58,952 bases of DNA from Streptomyces sp. NRRL S-31 (GCF_000718775.1 NZ_JOCB01000045.1:1-58952), one strand, 5' to 3'. Positions 7,818 to 16,885 are shown, counted from the stretch's first letter. The notes: generated by a model not told the origin, from the letters alone. Made by a program: numbers and translations.

Positions 7818-9002
7818 GTGGACCTGCTCGACCTGCTGATCGTGCTGGTGATGGTGGTGTACGCGGTGTCCGGTTACCGGCGGGGGCTGGTGGCCGGATG
7901 CGTGTCGCTGGCCGGGTTCGTCGGCGGGGCGGTCGTCGGTGTGTGGCTGCTGCCGTGGGTGACGGGCCATGCGGCGCGGGGTTCGGCCGCGGCGACGGTG
8001 CTCGCGGTGCTGACGGTGCTGGTGCCGGCCGTGCTGGGGCACGAGCTGGCGGGCCGGCTGGCGCTGCGGCTGCGCGGGGAGCTGGACCGGGGCCCGCTGC
8101 GGGTGGCGGACGGGATCGGGGGCGCGGCGGCGAACGCGGTGGCCGTGCTGGTGGTGGCCTGGGTGGCGGCGAGCGTGCTGGGCGCCGCCCCGTCGGGCAC
8201 CCTGACGACGGCGATCCGGAACTCGACGCTGCTGGGCGCGGTGCAGCGGACCATGCCGGAGACGACGCCCGCGTGGTTCTCGCGGGCCACCTCGGCGCTG
8301 ACCGAGGCGGGTTTCCCGCAGGTGTTCAACCCGTTCGAGAACGAGTCGACGGCCCGGGTGGCCCGTCCGGCCGGTGACAGCGTCACCCCGGCGGCGACGG
8401 AGGCGGCCCGGACGAGCACGGTGAAGATCGAGGGCGCCGCGGGCGTGGAGGGCCGCGAGGGCAGCGGGTTCGTCTACGCGCCGCGGCACGTGCTGACCAA
8501 CGCGCACGTGGTGGCCGGCATCGACCACCCGAGCGTGCGGGTCGGCGGGGTGGGGCCGGTGTACGAGGCGCGGGTGGTGCTCTTCGACCCGGGCCGGGAC
8601 GTGGCGGTGCTGTACGTGCCGCGGCTGGGCGCCCCGGCGCTGCGCTTCGACGCGGACGCGGCGCGCGGGGACGCGGCGGTGGTGGCGGGCTATCCGCAGG
8701 ACGGGGGGCTGGACCTCAGGGCGGCGACGGTCGCGAGCCGGGTGCGGGCGACCGGCCAGAACATCTACAACGACGGCACGGTCACCCGGGAGGTCTACGC
8801 GATCCGCTCCACGGTCCGGCCGGGCAACTCCGGCGGGCCGCTGCTGACCCGGGACGGCCGGGTGTTCGGGGTGGTCTTCGCGCGTTCGACCTCGGACGCC
8901 GAGACGGGGTACGCGCTGACGGCGGCCGAGGTGGCGGGCGACGCCCGGCGCGCGGCCACGGCGACGGCGCCGGTGGACACGGGCCGGCTGGTCGACGCGT
9001 AG
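7818..9002 (+). CDS. MarP-like membrane-anchored serine protease (CvpA + trypsin-like domains)
   Basis: Membrane protease of 394 residues with its catalytic domain outside the cell. Residues 1-150 carry four hydrophobic segments of a CvpA/colicin V-production-type domain. A linker leads to a chymotrypsin-fold protease with His230 (LTNAHVVAG), Asp261 (GRDVAVLYV) and Ser338 (RPGNSGGPLL). Length and triad spacing are nearly those of mycobacterial MarP (Rv3671c, 397 aa; triad 235/264/343 from memory), which protects against acid and oxidative stress and activates the hydrolase RipA. GTG 7818 follows an AAGGG site. Pairing with a divergent peptidoglycan amidase suggests envelope maintenance, and the amidase is a candidate substrate (inference). 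Confidence 0.9.
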   Translation: MDLLDLLIVLVMVVYAVSGYRRGLVAGCVSLAGFVGGAVVGVWLLPWVTGHAARGSAAATVLAVLTVLVPAVLGHELAGRLALRLRGELDRGPLRVADGIGGAAANAVAVLVVAWVAASVLGAAPSGTLTTAIRNSTLLGAVQRTMPETTPAWFSRATSALTEAGFPQVFNPFENESTARVARPAGDSVTPAATEAARTSTVKIEGAAGVEGREGSGFVYAPRHVLTNAHVVAGIDHPSVRVGGVGPVYEARVVLFDPGRDVAVLYVPRLGAPALRFDADAARGDAAVVAGYPQDGGLDLRAATVASRVRATGQNIYNDGTVTREVYAIRSTVRPGNSGGPLLTRDGRVFGVVFARSTSDAETGYALTAAEVAGDARRAATATAPVDTGRLVDA

Positions 9003-9040
9003 GGCGTGCGGGCCCCCTGGGGCCTCGGGGCCGTGCGGTC

Positions 9041-9529
9041 CTACAGGGAGCGGCCCATGAGGACGTCGTCGACGTCGGCGCCGTCCAGGTGGAACTCGCC
9101 GGGCAGGACGCCCTCGACGGCGAAGCCCTCGGACGCGTAGAGCGCGCGGGCCGGGGCGTTGTGCCCGAGCACGCGCAGGGTGAGCCGCCGCGCTCCGCGT
9201 CCGCGCGCCTCCTCGACGGCGGCCCGGATCAGGGCGCGCCCGACGCCCCGCCCGCGCGCCTCCTCGGCGACGGCGAAGCCCTGGATCGCGAGGACGTGCG
9301 CGTTGGCGGCGAGCGGGGTCGCGCGGGCGAGGCGGACGTAGCCCAGCAGACGTCCGTCGGCCTCGGCGACAAGGTGGTCCCCCGGGAGGTGCCGTTCGTC
9401 GAAGAACGGCCGGTAGGGCGGCTCGGGCCGGGGCGTCACGGCGTGCAGGGTGGACCAGGTGGCCCGGTCGAGGGCGGAGAGCTCCGCGTCGTCGTCGGGG
9501 CGGGCGGGGCGTATGGACGGCTTGGACAT
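9041..9529 (-). CDS. GNAT family N-acetyltransferase
   Basis: Acetyl-CoA-dependent acyltransferase of 162 residues. The GNAT core is clear: LGYVRLARATPLAANAHVLAIQGFAVAEEARGRGVGRALI contains the beta4 strand and the acetyl-CoA pyrophosphate loop (RGRGVGRAL), followed by ARRLTLRVLGHNAPARALYASEGFAVEGV. ATG 9529 is chosen because AAGGTG lies eight bases upstream; an upstream in-frame start would add an unrelated N-terminus. It is convergent with the protease and divergent from the next gene. The substrate is unknown; members of this family act on amino groups of proteins, antibiotics or metabolites. Confidence 0.88.
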   Translation of the reverse strand: MSKPSIRPARPDDDAELSALDRATWSTLHAVTPRPEPPYRPFFDERHLPGDHLVAEADGRLLGYVRLARATPLAANAHVLAIQGFAVAEEARGRGVGRALIRAAVEEARGRGARRLTLRVLGHNAPARALYASEGFAVEGVLPGEFHLDGADVDDVLMGRSL

Positions 9530-9601
9530 GAAGATCACCTTACGGCGGGCCGTCCGGGCGTCCGCCGGATGTCCGGCCGGTCCTGCCGTCATGCTGGGGC
9601 C

Positions 9602-10498
9602 ATGGAACGTTCACGTATCGCGGTGGCCGGCGCGTCCGGTCTGATCGGCAGTGCCCTGGTGCGGTCCCTGACCGCCGACGGGCACGAGGTGGTGCGGCTG
9701 GTGCGCCGGGGGGTCCGGGACGCCCGGGAGGTCTGCTGGGACCCGGAGCGGGGGTACGTCGACGCGTCCGGGCTCACCGGGTGCGACATGGTGGTCAACC
9801 TGGCGGGGGCCGGGGTGGGCGACCGGCGCTGGACACCGGAGTACCGGCGGGTGCTGCGGAACAGCCGGGTGCTGGGCACGGCCGCGCTGGCCGAGGCGGT
9901 GGCCGCGCTGCCCCGGCCGCCGCGGGCGTTCCTCAGCGGCAGCGCGATCGGGATCTACGGCGAGACCGGCGACCGGGTGGTGGACGAGGACGCACCGCCG
10001 GGTGACGGCTTCCTGGCCGAGCTGTGCGCGGAGTGGGAGGGGGCGGCGGCGCCCGCGCGGGAGGCGGGGGTGCGGACGGTGTTCCTGCGCACCGGGCTGG
10101 TGGTGGCCCGGGGCGGCGGCGCCTGGGGGCGGCTGTTCCCGCTGTTCCGGGCGGGGCTCGGGGGACGGCTGGGCGACGGGCGGCAGTACTGGTCGTACAT
10201 CGCGCTGCACGACGAGGTGGCCGCGATCCGGCATCTCCTCGACGGGGAGGCCCTGTCCGGGCCGTTCAACCTGACGGCGCCCGAGCCGCTGACGAATGCC
10301 GAGATCACGGCGGCGATGGGGCGTGTGCTGCGCCGGCCGACGCTGTTCTCGGTGCCGGCGCCGGTGCTGCGGACGGTGCTCGGGGAGATGGCCGGGGATG
10401 TGCTGGGCAGTCAGCGGGTGGTGCCGAAGCGGTTGCTGGAATCGGGGTTCCGGTTCGCCTTTCCGGGGATCGATGAGGCGATCCGTGCGGCGGGGTGA
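9602..10498 (+). CDS. SDR-type NAD-dependent epimerase, TIGR01777/YfcH family (DUF1731)
   Basis: Extended short-chain-dehydrogenase-like protein of 298 residues. The Rossmann motif IAVAGASGLIGSALVRSL lies at residues 5-22. The family-specific blocks VNLAGAGVGDRRWTPEYRRVLRNSRV, SGSAIGIYG and FNLTAPEPLTNAEITAAMGRVLRRPT are all present, and the C-terminal DUF1731 segment is SQRVVPKRLLESGFRFAFPGIDEAIRA. The cellular role of this family is not well defined. ATG 9602 lies six bases after a CATGCT hexamer with no ribosome site, consistent with leaderless translation. It stands alone before the FAD enzyme; no operon is evident. Confidence 0.88.
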   Translation: MERSRIAVAGASGLIGSALVRSLTADGHEVVRLVRRGVRDAREVCWDPERGYVDASGLTGCDMVVNLAGAGVGDRRWTPEYRRVLRNSRVLGTAALAEAVAALPRPPRAFLSGSAIGIYGETGDRVVDEDAPPGDGFLAELCAEWEGAAAPAREAGVRTVFLRTGLVVARGGGAWGRLFPLFRAGLGGRLGDGRQYWSYIALHDEVAAIRHLLDGEALSGPFNLTAPEPLTNAEITAAMGRVLRRPTLFSVPAPVLRTVLGEMAGDVLGSQRVVPKRLLESGFRFAFPGIDEAIRAAG

Positions 10499-10677
10499 GC
10501 CGACTGACACCACCGGTGAACGAAAGTGACCGTATGCGACCTCCATGCGACCGTGCTCTGCTGATGCGCGACTCCTCCTGACGGATCACCGCCCTAACCT
10601 CGATCCGAACTCGGGTATCCCTGAAGCCTGTCGGGGGCACGGCGCCCCTCACCGGCCGCGACCACAGGAGGGGCCTC

Positions 10678-12051
10678 GTGCTTGAGCCCGCGTACCAGGT
10701 GGACGTCGTCATCGTGGGGGCCGGCATCGCCGGTCTCTCGGCGGCCCATCGGCTGACCAGCGCAGGAGTCACCACCGCGGTCCTGGAGGCCGCCCCGTAC
10801 GTCGGCGGCCGCATGTCGACCGAGAAGATCGACGGCTTCCGGCTCGACCGCATCGGACAGCTGCTGTCCACGTCCTACCCCGAACTCCGGCTGACGCCGG
10901 GCCTGGACGAGCTGACCGTGCGCCGGTTCGCGCCGGGCGTCCTGCTCCACCGCGACGGGCGCACCCACCGCGTGCTCCCGCCGGCGGCCGGCGGGAGCGC
11001 GCGGGGCGCACGGGGCGCACTCCATGCGGTGCGCGCCCTGGCGAGCGTGCCGCGGTCCACGGCGGCCACGCCCGGCCGGGCCGGCACGCCGGTGGGCGGC
11101 GCGGTGGACCAGGCCCGGCTGGGCGCCGCGCTCGGCCGGCTCGCGGCCACCCCCCTGAACCGCCTCCTGGCCCGCCCGGAGCTGCCCGCGGGCCTCGCCC
11201 TGGCCCGGCGCGGGGTGCCGGCCCGCACCATCGACGGCTTCCTGCGCCCGCTGCTCGCCGCGCTGCTGTGCGACCCGGAGCTGACCACCTCCAGCCGGTG
11301 CGCCGACCTGGCACTGCGCGCCTTCGCGAGCGGCCGGCTGTGCGTGCCGGAGGGGGGCGCGGAGATGCTGCCGGAGCTGCTGGCCCGGTCACTGCCGCCG
11401 GACACCGTGCGCACCGGGGTGCGGGTCACCTCCGTCTCCACGACCTCGGTGACCACCGCCGAGCACGGGGAGATCCGCTGCCGGGCGGTGCTGCTGGCCA
11501 CCGACGCACGGGCCGCGGCGGAACTGCTGCCGGGGCTCAGGGTGCCGGACTTCCACCCCGTGACGGTCGTCCACCACACGGCGGACGAGCCGGCCGCGGC
11601 CTTCCCGGCGGGCTCCTCGCTGCTGCTGGACGCCGACCGGGGCGGACCGGTGGCGCACACGGCGGTGCTCAGCAACGTGGACCCCAGCCGGGCACCGGCC
11701 GGCCGGGCGCTGATCTCCTCGACGGTGCTGGGTCCGCCGCCGCAGGACGTCGACACCGCCGTCCGCATCCACCTCGCCCGCCTCTACGGCACGTCCACGC
11801 GCCGCTGGGAGACGCTGGCCGTGCACCACACCCCCGAGGCGGTCCCGGCGATGCGTCCCCCGCACGACCTGCGCCGCCCGGTGCGGCTGCTGGCGGGCCT
11901 GTACGTGTGCGGCGACCACCGCGACACCAGCACGGTCCAGGGCGCCCTGCACTCCGCCCACCGGGCGGCGGCGGCCGTCCTGGCGGACCTGGGCGCGGCG
12001 GGCCCGATGCACCGGGCGGACCCGGCGCCGACGCTGCCGAGGGCGGCGTAG
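10678..12051 (+). CDS. FAD-dependent amine-oxidase-like oxidoreductase
   Basis: Flavoenzyme of 457 residues in the protoporphyrinogen-oxidase/phytoene-desaturase-like superfamily. The N-terminal dinucleotide-binding motif VVIVGAGIAGLSAAHRLTSAG is followed by the second FAD contact YVGGRMSTEKIDGFRLDRIGQLL. The C-terminal FAD segment is LAGLYVCGDHRDTSTVQGALHSAHRAAAAVL. GTG 10678 is supported by AGGAGGGG upstream. The substrate cannot be deduced; similar genes are annotated simply as NAD(P)/FAD-dependent oxidoreductases. It is convergent with the regulator downstream, only 41 bases separating the two stops. Confidence 0.85.
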   Translation: MLEPAYQVDVVIVGAGIAGLSAAHRLTSAGVTTAVLEAAPYVGGRMSTEKIDGFRLDRIGQLLSTSYPELRLTPGLDELTVRRFAPGVLLHRDGRTHRVLPPAAGGSARGARGALHAVRALASVPRSTAATPGRAGTPVGGAVDQARLGAALGRLAATPLNRLLARPELPAGLALARRGVPARTIDGFLRPLLAALLCDPELTTSSRCADLALRAFASGRLCVPEGGAEMLPELLARSLPPDTVRTGVRVTSVSTTSVTTAEHGEIRCRAVLLATDARAAAELLPGLRVPDFHPVTVVHHTADEPAAAFPAGSSLLLDADRGGPVAHTAVLSNVDPSRAPAGRALISSTVLGPPPQDVDTAVRIHLARLYGTSTRRWETLAVHHTPEAVPAMRPPHDLRRPVRLLAGLYVCGDHRDTSTVQGALHSAHRAAAAVLADLGAAGPMHRADPAPTLPRAA

Positions 12052-12092
12052 GCGGTTTCGTTCGGAGCAGCCCGGGTCCGGGCCGGGCCGGA

Positions 12093-13556
12093 CTACCCGA
12101 ACGCCGCCACCTTCTCCCGGTAGCTCCGCACGGGGGCCGCGTCCCGGTAGGGCTCCAGGCGGCGTTCGAAGTCCCGCACGTACTCCACCGCGCGGGCGCT
12201 GCGCATCTCCGCGGCCTGGCCGGCGGCCTCCGCGCCGAGCGCGCACGCCTGGTCGAGTTCGCCGAGGGCGAGCCGGGCGGTGGCGAGGACGACCCGGCAG
12301 AACAGACGGCTGCGGGCGTGGGCGGGCGCCCGCAGCTGGAGGGAGCGCTCGGCGTGCTGCGCGGCGGCCCGGAACTGCTGGAGGTCCCGGTGGCAGTGCC
12401 CGAACTCGTCGGCGAGCTGCGCCTCGTCGAAGAACGACGCCCAGTACGGCACCTCGTCCCCCGGCCGGGCCGCCTCCAGCGCCCGCTCGGCCCGCACCAG
12501 CGCCGCGGTGCACGCCCGCACCTCGCCGAGGACGCCGTGCGCCCGGGCCTCGGAGGCGTGCAGCAGCGCCTGCACGACGGGCGGGGCGCCGGTGCCGACG
12601 CCCTGCTGGGCCACCCGCGCCAGCTGCACGGCCTCCCTGCCGTGGCCGAGGTAGACGGCCTGGCGGCTCATGGTCACCAGGACGTAGGAGCCGTACGCCC
12701 GGTCGCCGGCCGCCTGCGCGAGCCGCAGGGCCTGCACGAAGTAGCGCTGGGCGAGTCCGTGCGCGGCGATGTCGTACGAGGTCCAGCCGGCCAGCCGGGT
12801 CAGGTCGGCGGCGGCGCCGAACAGGCGGCGGCCGGTCTGCTCGTCGTACGCGCCGCGGAGCATCGGCTCGCACTCGTGCTCCAGGTAGCGCACCAGCGCC
12901 TGGCGGGCGTGGCCGCCGCCGAACCGGTCGTCGAGCGTGCGGAACAGCTCGCCGACCGAGCGCAGCGCGGCGATGTCACCGGCGCCGACCCGGTGCCCGG
13001 GGCCGCGCTCGGCGTGTCCGCGTGCCCGCGCCGGCCCCGGCCCGGCCGGCTGGGTGCGCAGCGCGCCGGGGCGGCCCTGTGCCGGTACCCGGGGCGCCGG
13101 CTCGCGGGCCACCCGGTCGTCCGGCTTGCCGATCAGCCAGTCCCGGCTGGGCACCACCAGCCCCGCCGGGGTGAACGCGATCTTGCGCAGCTCGGCGTGG
13201 CTGCCGGAGTCCTTGCGCCACAGGCCGCTGACGATGTCGACGGCCTCCTCCGGGGTGGCCGCGAACTCCAGCCCGGCGTACACCGGTGCGCAGGCGTCGA
13301 GGCCCAGGTCCTGGGCGGTGAGCCGGCGGCCCAGCCGGCGGGTGAACACCTCGGCGATGAGGGCGGGGGTCGTCCCGCGGGGCTGCTGTCCGCGCAGCCA
13401 GCGGGTGACCGAGGTCTTGTCGTATCTGAGGTCCAGCCCGTGCTCCAGACCGAGCTGATCGACTCGACGGGCCAGACCCGCGTTGGAGAACCCCGCCTCT
13501 GCGATGAGCGCGGCGAGCTGGCGATTGGGGGTGCGCTGCGCGGGTCGGTCCGTCAT
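12093..13556 (-). CDS. HTH/TPR regulatory protein of the NsdA-like type
   Basis: Streptomyces-type regulator of 487 residues. The N-terminus resembles an Xre-type helix-turn-helix region (NRQLAALIAEAGFSNAGLARRVDQLG, DKTSVTRWLRGQQPRGTTPALIAEVFTRRLGR). A central linker (IAFTPAGLVVPSRDWLIGKPDD, then an Arg/Pro/Gly-rich stretch) leads to helical repeats of TPR type covering the C-terminal 280 residues. The layout is that of NsdA and its paralogues, which in S. coelicolor negatively affect sporulation and antibiotic production; which paralogue this is cannot be told. ATG 13556 is preferred to an upstream in-frame start because AGGAG precedes it. It is divergent from lipB. Confidence 0.75.
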   Translation of the reverse strand: MTDRPAQRTPNRQLAALIAEAGFSNAGLARRVDQLGLEHGLDLRYDKTSVTRWLRGQQPRGTTPALIAEVFTRRLGRRLTAQDLGLDACAPVYAGLEFAATPEEAVDIVSGLWRKDSGSHAELRKIAFTPAGLVVPSRDWLIGKPDDRVAREPAPRVPAQGRPGALRTQPAGPGPARARGHAERGPGHRVGAGDIAALRSVGELFRTLDDRFGGGHARQALVRYLEHECEPMLRGAYDEQTGRRLFGAAADLTRLAGWTSYDIAAHGLAQRYFVQALRLAQAAGDRAYGSYVLVTMSRQAVYLGHGREAVQLARVAQQGVGTGAPPVVQALLHASEARAHGVLGEVRACTAALVRAERALEAARPGDEVPYWASFFDEAQLADEFGHCHRDLQQFRAAAQHAERSLQLRAPAHARSRLFCRVVLATARLALGELDQACALGAEAAGQAAEMRSARAVEYVRDFERRLEPYRDAAPVRSYREKVAAFG

Positions 13557-13715
13557 CTGCGGTGCGGTCTCCTGCCTTCCGGGCCGGTCGACGTGCCCGG
13601 ATTGCCTTTGAGCAGCCCTTATGGCCTCACGAACGGCGCGAATGTAGCGGAGAGTGAGCAGACGGTCGCATATTTCACCGTGCATTCATCCGATCGTGTG
13701 AGGAACGCCCGCAGG

Positions 13716-13743
13716 GCTGACGTACACCGGCCGGACGTACAGT
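13716..13743 (+). promoter_or_regulatory. Candidate lipB promoter
   Basis: GCTGAC (13716-13721) and TACAGT (13738-13743) are separated by 16 bases, about 50 bases before the lipB start. No other regulatory site was recognised in the divergent 239-base interval 13557-13795. Confidence 0.45.
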
Positions 13744-13795
13744 GGCGTGGGCGCGAACATGCCTGACACACCCGTCGCCGAGGGAGGCGCTTGCC

Positions 13796-14593
13796 GTGAG
13801 TGAGTTGCGGTTCGTCCGCATGGGATTCGGTGCGGACGCCGTCGATTACCAGGAGGCGTGGGACGAACAGCGCCGGATCCACGCGGCCCGGTTCGCCGAC
13901 GAGGTGCCCGACACCGTGCTCCTGCTCGAACACCCGCCGGTGTACACCGCCGGCCGCCGCACCGAGGACAGCGAACGCCCGCTGGACGGCACCCCGGTCA
14001 TCGACGTGGACCGCGGCGGCAAGATCACCTGGCACGGCCCGGGCCAGCTGGTGGGCTACCCGATCCAGAAGCTGCCCCGCCCGGTGGACGTGGTCGCGCA
14101 CGTACGGCGGCTGGAGGAGGCGATCATCCGCGCCTGCGCCGAGTTCGGTCTGGAGACCACCCGGGTCGAGGGCCGCAGCGGGGTGTGGGTGCTCGGCGAC
14201 CCGGTCGAGCGGCGGCCGGCGCTCGGCGGGCTGTCGCTGGACTTCGACCCGCGGCTGACCGACGAGGAGTTCGACCCCCGGCTCAACGGCCCCGAGTACG
14301 CCCCCTCCAACGCGGGCCAGCGGCGCGAGGACCGCAAGATCGCCGCGATCGGCATCCGGGTCGCCAAGGGCGTCACCATGCACGGCTTCTCCTTCAACGT
14401 GAACCCGGACAACGCCTGGTTCGACCGGATCATCCCGTGCGGCATCCGCGACGCGGGCGTCACCTCGCTCGCGGGCGAGCTGGGCCGCGAGGTCACGATC
14501 GAGGAGGTGCTGCCGGTGGTCGAGCGGCACCTGCGGGACGTCCTGGAGAACGCGGAGCTGAGGCCCCGCGTGGTCGAGAAGGCGTCCGCGTGA
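13796..14593 (+). CDS. lipB: Lipoyl(octanoyl) transferase LipB
   Basis: Transfers octanoate from octanoyl-ACP to the lysine of lipoyl domains, the first step of lipoylation of PDH/ODH E2 and GcvH. The product is 265 residues. Hallmarks are [31 protein letters not shown], Lys181 in [11 protein letters not shown] and the acyl-accepting Cys215 in [15 protein letters not shown]. Compared with E. coli LipB there is an insertion of roughly 35 residues ([20 protein letters not shown] to NAGQ) between GRSGVW and DRKIA, which I believe is usual in Streptomyces. GTG 13796 follows GAGGGAGG. LipA is next, so the two supply the E2 encoded at the window start. Confidence 0.95.
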   Translation: MSELRFVRMGFGADAVDYQEAWDEQRRIHAARFADEVPDTVLLLEHPPVYTAGRRTEDSERPLDGTPVIDVDRGGKITWHGPGQLVGYPIQKLPRPVDVVAHVRRLEEAIIRACAEFGLETTRVEGRSGVWVLGDPVERRPALGGLSLDFDPRLTDEEFDPRLNGPEYAPSNAGQRREDRKIAAIGIRVAKGVTMHGFSFNVNPDNAWFDRIIPCGIRDAGVTSLAGELGREVTIEEVLPVVERHLRDVLENAELRPRVVEKASA

Positions 14594-14727
14594 CCGAGGA
14601 CGCGTCCGCCTGACCGTCCGCGGGGGAATGCGCCCTGCGGTAGCGGGGTCGGCCTCGGCGGCAGGGCGCGAACAGTACGGGCGTACCCTGGTGTACGCCG
14701 AAGAATCGAAGTCACAGGGAGCCGGTC

Positions 14728-15693
14728 GTGTCCGCAGTCGCACCCGACGGACGCAAGATGCTGCGCCTGGAGGTCCGCAACAGCCAGACCCCCATCGAGC
14801 GCAAGCCCGAGTGGATCAAGACCCGGGCGAAAATGGGCCCCGAATACACGAAGATGCAGAACCTCGTGAAGAGCGAGGGACTGCACACGGTGTGCCAGGA
14901 AGCCGGCTGTCCCAACATCTACGAGTGCTGGGAGGACCGCGAGGCGACCTTCCTCATCGGCGGCGACCAGTGCACCCGGCGCTGCGACTTCTGCCAGATC
15001 GACACCGGCAAGCCCGAGGCGCTCGACCGGGACGAGCCGCGCCGGGTGGGCGAGTCCGTGGTCACCATGGACCTGAACTACGCCACCATCACCGGCGTCG
15101 CCCGCGACGACCTGGCGGACGGCGGCGCCTGGCTGTACGCCGAGACGGTGCGCCAGATCCACGCGCAGACGGCGGACCGGGAGGGCGGCCGTACCAAGGT
15201 CGAGCTGCTGGCCCCCGACTTCAACGCGGTCCCCGAGCAGCTCGCGGAGGTCTTCGCCTCCCGCCCGGAGGTCTTCGCGCACAACGTCGAGACCGTGCCC
15301 CGGATCTTCAAGCGGATCCGCCCCGGCTTCCGCTACGAGCGCTCGCTGAAGGTCATCACCGAGGCCCGCGACCACGGCCTGGTGACCAAGTCGAACCTGA
15401 TCCTCGGCATGGGCGAGACCCGCGAGGAGGTCGGCGAGGCGCTCCGGCAGCTGCACGACGCGGGCTGCGAACTGGTCACCATCACCCAGTACCTGCGCCC
15501 CTCCGTCCGCCACCACCCGGTGGAGCGCTGGGTGAAGCCGCACGAGTTCGTGGAGCTGAAGGAGGAGGCCGAGCAGATCGGCTTCTCCGGCGTGATGTCC
15601 GGCCCGCTGGTGCGCTCGTCCTACCGCGCCGGGCGCCTGTACCAGATGGCCGTCGAGAAGCGTGGTGCGTACGTCGCCGCCCAGGCGGTGTGA
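14728..15693 (+). CDS. lipA: Lipoyl synthase LipA (radical SAM)
   Basis: Radical-SAM enzyme that inserts two sulfurs at C6 and C8 of the protein-bound octanoyl group. The product is 321 residues. The auxiliary cluster ligands are Cys56, Cys61 and Cys67 ([12 protein letters not shown]); the SAM cluster motif is Cys82, Cys86 and Cys89 (CTRRCDFC); the C-terminal LVRSSYRAG supplies the conserved serine ligand of the auxiliary cluster. GTG 14728 follows AGGGAG. A TACCCT hexamer about 40 bases upstream may be its own -10 element, so it can be transcribed apart from lipB despite the 134-base spacing. The lipB-lipA order is conserved across actinobacteria. Confidence 0.97.
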   Translation: MSAVAPDGRKMLRLEVRNSQTPIERKPEWIKTRAKMGPEYTKMQNLVKSEGLHTVCQEAGCPNIYECWEDREATFLIGGDQCTRRCDFCQIDTGKPEALDRDEPRRVGESVVTMDLNYATITGVARDDLADGGAWLYAETVRQIHAQTADREGGRTKVELLAPDFNAVPEQLAEVFASRPEVFAHNVETVPRIFKRIRPGFRYERSLKVITEARDHGLVTKSNLILGMGETREEVGEALRQLHDAGCELVTITQYLRPSVRHHPVERWVKPHEFVELKEEAEQIGFSGVMSGPLVRSSYRAGRLYQMAVEKRGAYVAAQAV

Positions 15694-15723
15694 GCCGCGC
15701 GTGTGAATTCGCGCACAAGGAGC

Positions 15724-15743
15724 TACTGGCCAGTAATGGCCAG
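15724..15743. promoter_or_regulatory. Palindrome plus direct repeat, candidate operator
   Basis: TACTGGCCAGTA (15724-15735) is a perfect 12-bp palindrome. Its TGGCCAG half recurs as a direct repeat at 15737-15743. It lies 30 bases past the lipA stop, upstream of the 66-residue protein gene. The binding protein is unknown. Confidence 0.45.
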
Positions 15744-15833
15744 GCCGGCGCGGCCCCGACCGTCCTCGCTGATGAGGGCGTCGTCCGGGCCGCGTCGGCG
15801 TTCCGCCGGGCCGTACGAAGGTTTCATCGGCGT

Positions 15834-15862
15834 TTGACCGGTCGGTCACGCCCTGGTAACAC
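15834..15862 (+). promoter_or_regulatory. Candidate promoter with overlapping palindrome
   Basis: TTGACC (15834-15839) and TAACAC (15857-15862) have a 17-bp spacer. The palindrome TGACCG-GT-CGGTCA (15835-15848) covers the -35 box. This would drive the 66-residue protein gene from a start near 15869 and looks like a TetR-type operator. Confidence 0.5.
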
Positions 15863-15922
15863 CGAACCGTGACCCTTTTGTCACACCCCGTATCTCCGCC
15901 GCTCCCAGGGGGGACCTCGCTC

Positions 15923-16123
15923 ATGCAGGCCGCGCCCGTCCGCGTCACCGCCATCCCGTCCGTCACCGGCGCCCTGCGCGCCGTCGAGTCCCTGCTGATG
16001 AGCGGCGGTCAGCGCACCGCCCGCCGCAACGCCTGGACCTCCGTCCTGGAGGACCGCCGCCGCGCCAGGGACCGGTTCGAGGCGCAGCAGGTCCTCGAAC
16101 GGGCCGCCGCCCAGTCCTCCTGA
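15923..16123 (+). CDS. Small conserved-type protein of unknown function
   Basis: A 66-residue basic protein, not recognised as a known family. It starts MQAAPVRVTAIPSVTGALRAVE; the rest is a charged helix (TARRNAWTSVLEDRRRARDRFEAQQVLERAAA) with an Arg-rich heptad-like pattern, so a coiled coil or nucleic-acid contact is possible. ATG 15923 is chosen because AGGGGGGA lies nine bases upstream; the frame is open further up (to 15869) but without a ribosome site. It sits between lipA and the DUF4191 gene, behind the operator-like palindromes at 15724 and 15835. Confidence 0.6.
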   Translation: MQAAPVRVTAIPSVTGALRAVESLLMSGGQRTARRNAWTSVLEDRRRARDRFEAQQVLERAAAQSS

Positions 16124-16183
16124 GACCTCCCCCGCCGGGCACTGCCGTCGTCCGCGCTTTCCGGGGCACGTAGACTTCGTGGC

Positions 16184-16885
16184 ATGGCGAGGAAGGAACC
16201 CGCGGCGGACGCCGCGAACGCAGGGCGGCTGAAGCAGATCGCCCTCACGTACCAGATGACCCGCAAGGCCGACAAGAAGATCGGTCTTGTACTCGCGGCC
16301 GTGGGCATCGGCACCCTCGGTGTCTTCCTCGCGATCGGCTTCCTGATCGGTCACCCGGTCTACGTGGGCATCTTCGGTCTGCTGATCGCCCTGCTGGCGA
16401 CGGCGATCGTGTTCGGCCGCCGGGCCGAGCGGGCCGCCTTCGGCCAGATGGAGGGCCAGCCGGGCGCCGCCGCGGCCGTGCTGGACAACATCGGCCGGGG
16501 CTGGACGACGACTCCCGCGGTGGCGATGAACCGCAGCCAGGACGTGGTGCACCGGGCGGTCGGCAAGGCCGGCATCGTCCTGGTCGCCGAGGGCAACCCG
16601 AACCGGGTGAAGAGCCTGCTGGCCGCCGAGAAGAAGAAGATGAACCGCATCGTCGCGGACGTCCCGGTGCACGACGTGATCGTCGGCACCGGTGAGGGCC
16701 AGATCGAGCTGAAGAAGCTCCGCACGACCATGCTGAAGTACCCGCGGGTGCTGACCGGTCCCCAGGTGACGGCCACCAACGACCGGCTGCGCGCCCTGGG
16801 CGACCTGATGAGCAACATGCCGCTGCCCAAGGGGCCGATGCCCAAGGGCATGAGGCTGCCGAAGGGCGGACCGCGGGGGCGCTGA
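16184..16885 (+). CDS. DUF4191 integral membrane protein
   Basis: Predicted membrane protein of 233 residues. A basic N-terminus (LKQIALTYQMTRKADKKIG) is followed by two transmembrane segments at about residues 33-52 and 58-77, then a soluble domain with VGKAGIVLVAEGNPNRVKSLLAAEKKKMNRIV and a Lys/Pro/Gly-rich tail (PLPKGPMPKGMRLPKGG). The family is DUF4191, represented in mycobacteria by Rv2219 in the same place after lipA. The start ATG 16184 lies seven bases after TAGACT (16171-16176) with no ribosome site, suggesting leaderless mRNA. Function unknown; the steady lipA linkage hints at envelope or lipid metabolism only by position. Confidence 0.85.
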   Translation: MARKEPAADAANAGRLKQIALTYQMTRKADKKIGLVLAAVGIGTLGVFLAIGFLIGHPVYVGIFGLLIALLATAIVFGRRAERAAFGQMEGQPGAAAAVLDNIGRGWTTTPAVAMNRSQDVVHRAVGKAGIVLVAEGNPNRVKSLLAAEKKKMNRIVADVPVHDVIVGTGEGQIELKKLRTTMLKYPRVLTGPQVTATNDRLRALGDLMSNMPLPKGPMPKGMRLPKGGPRGR

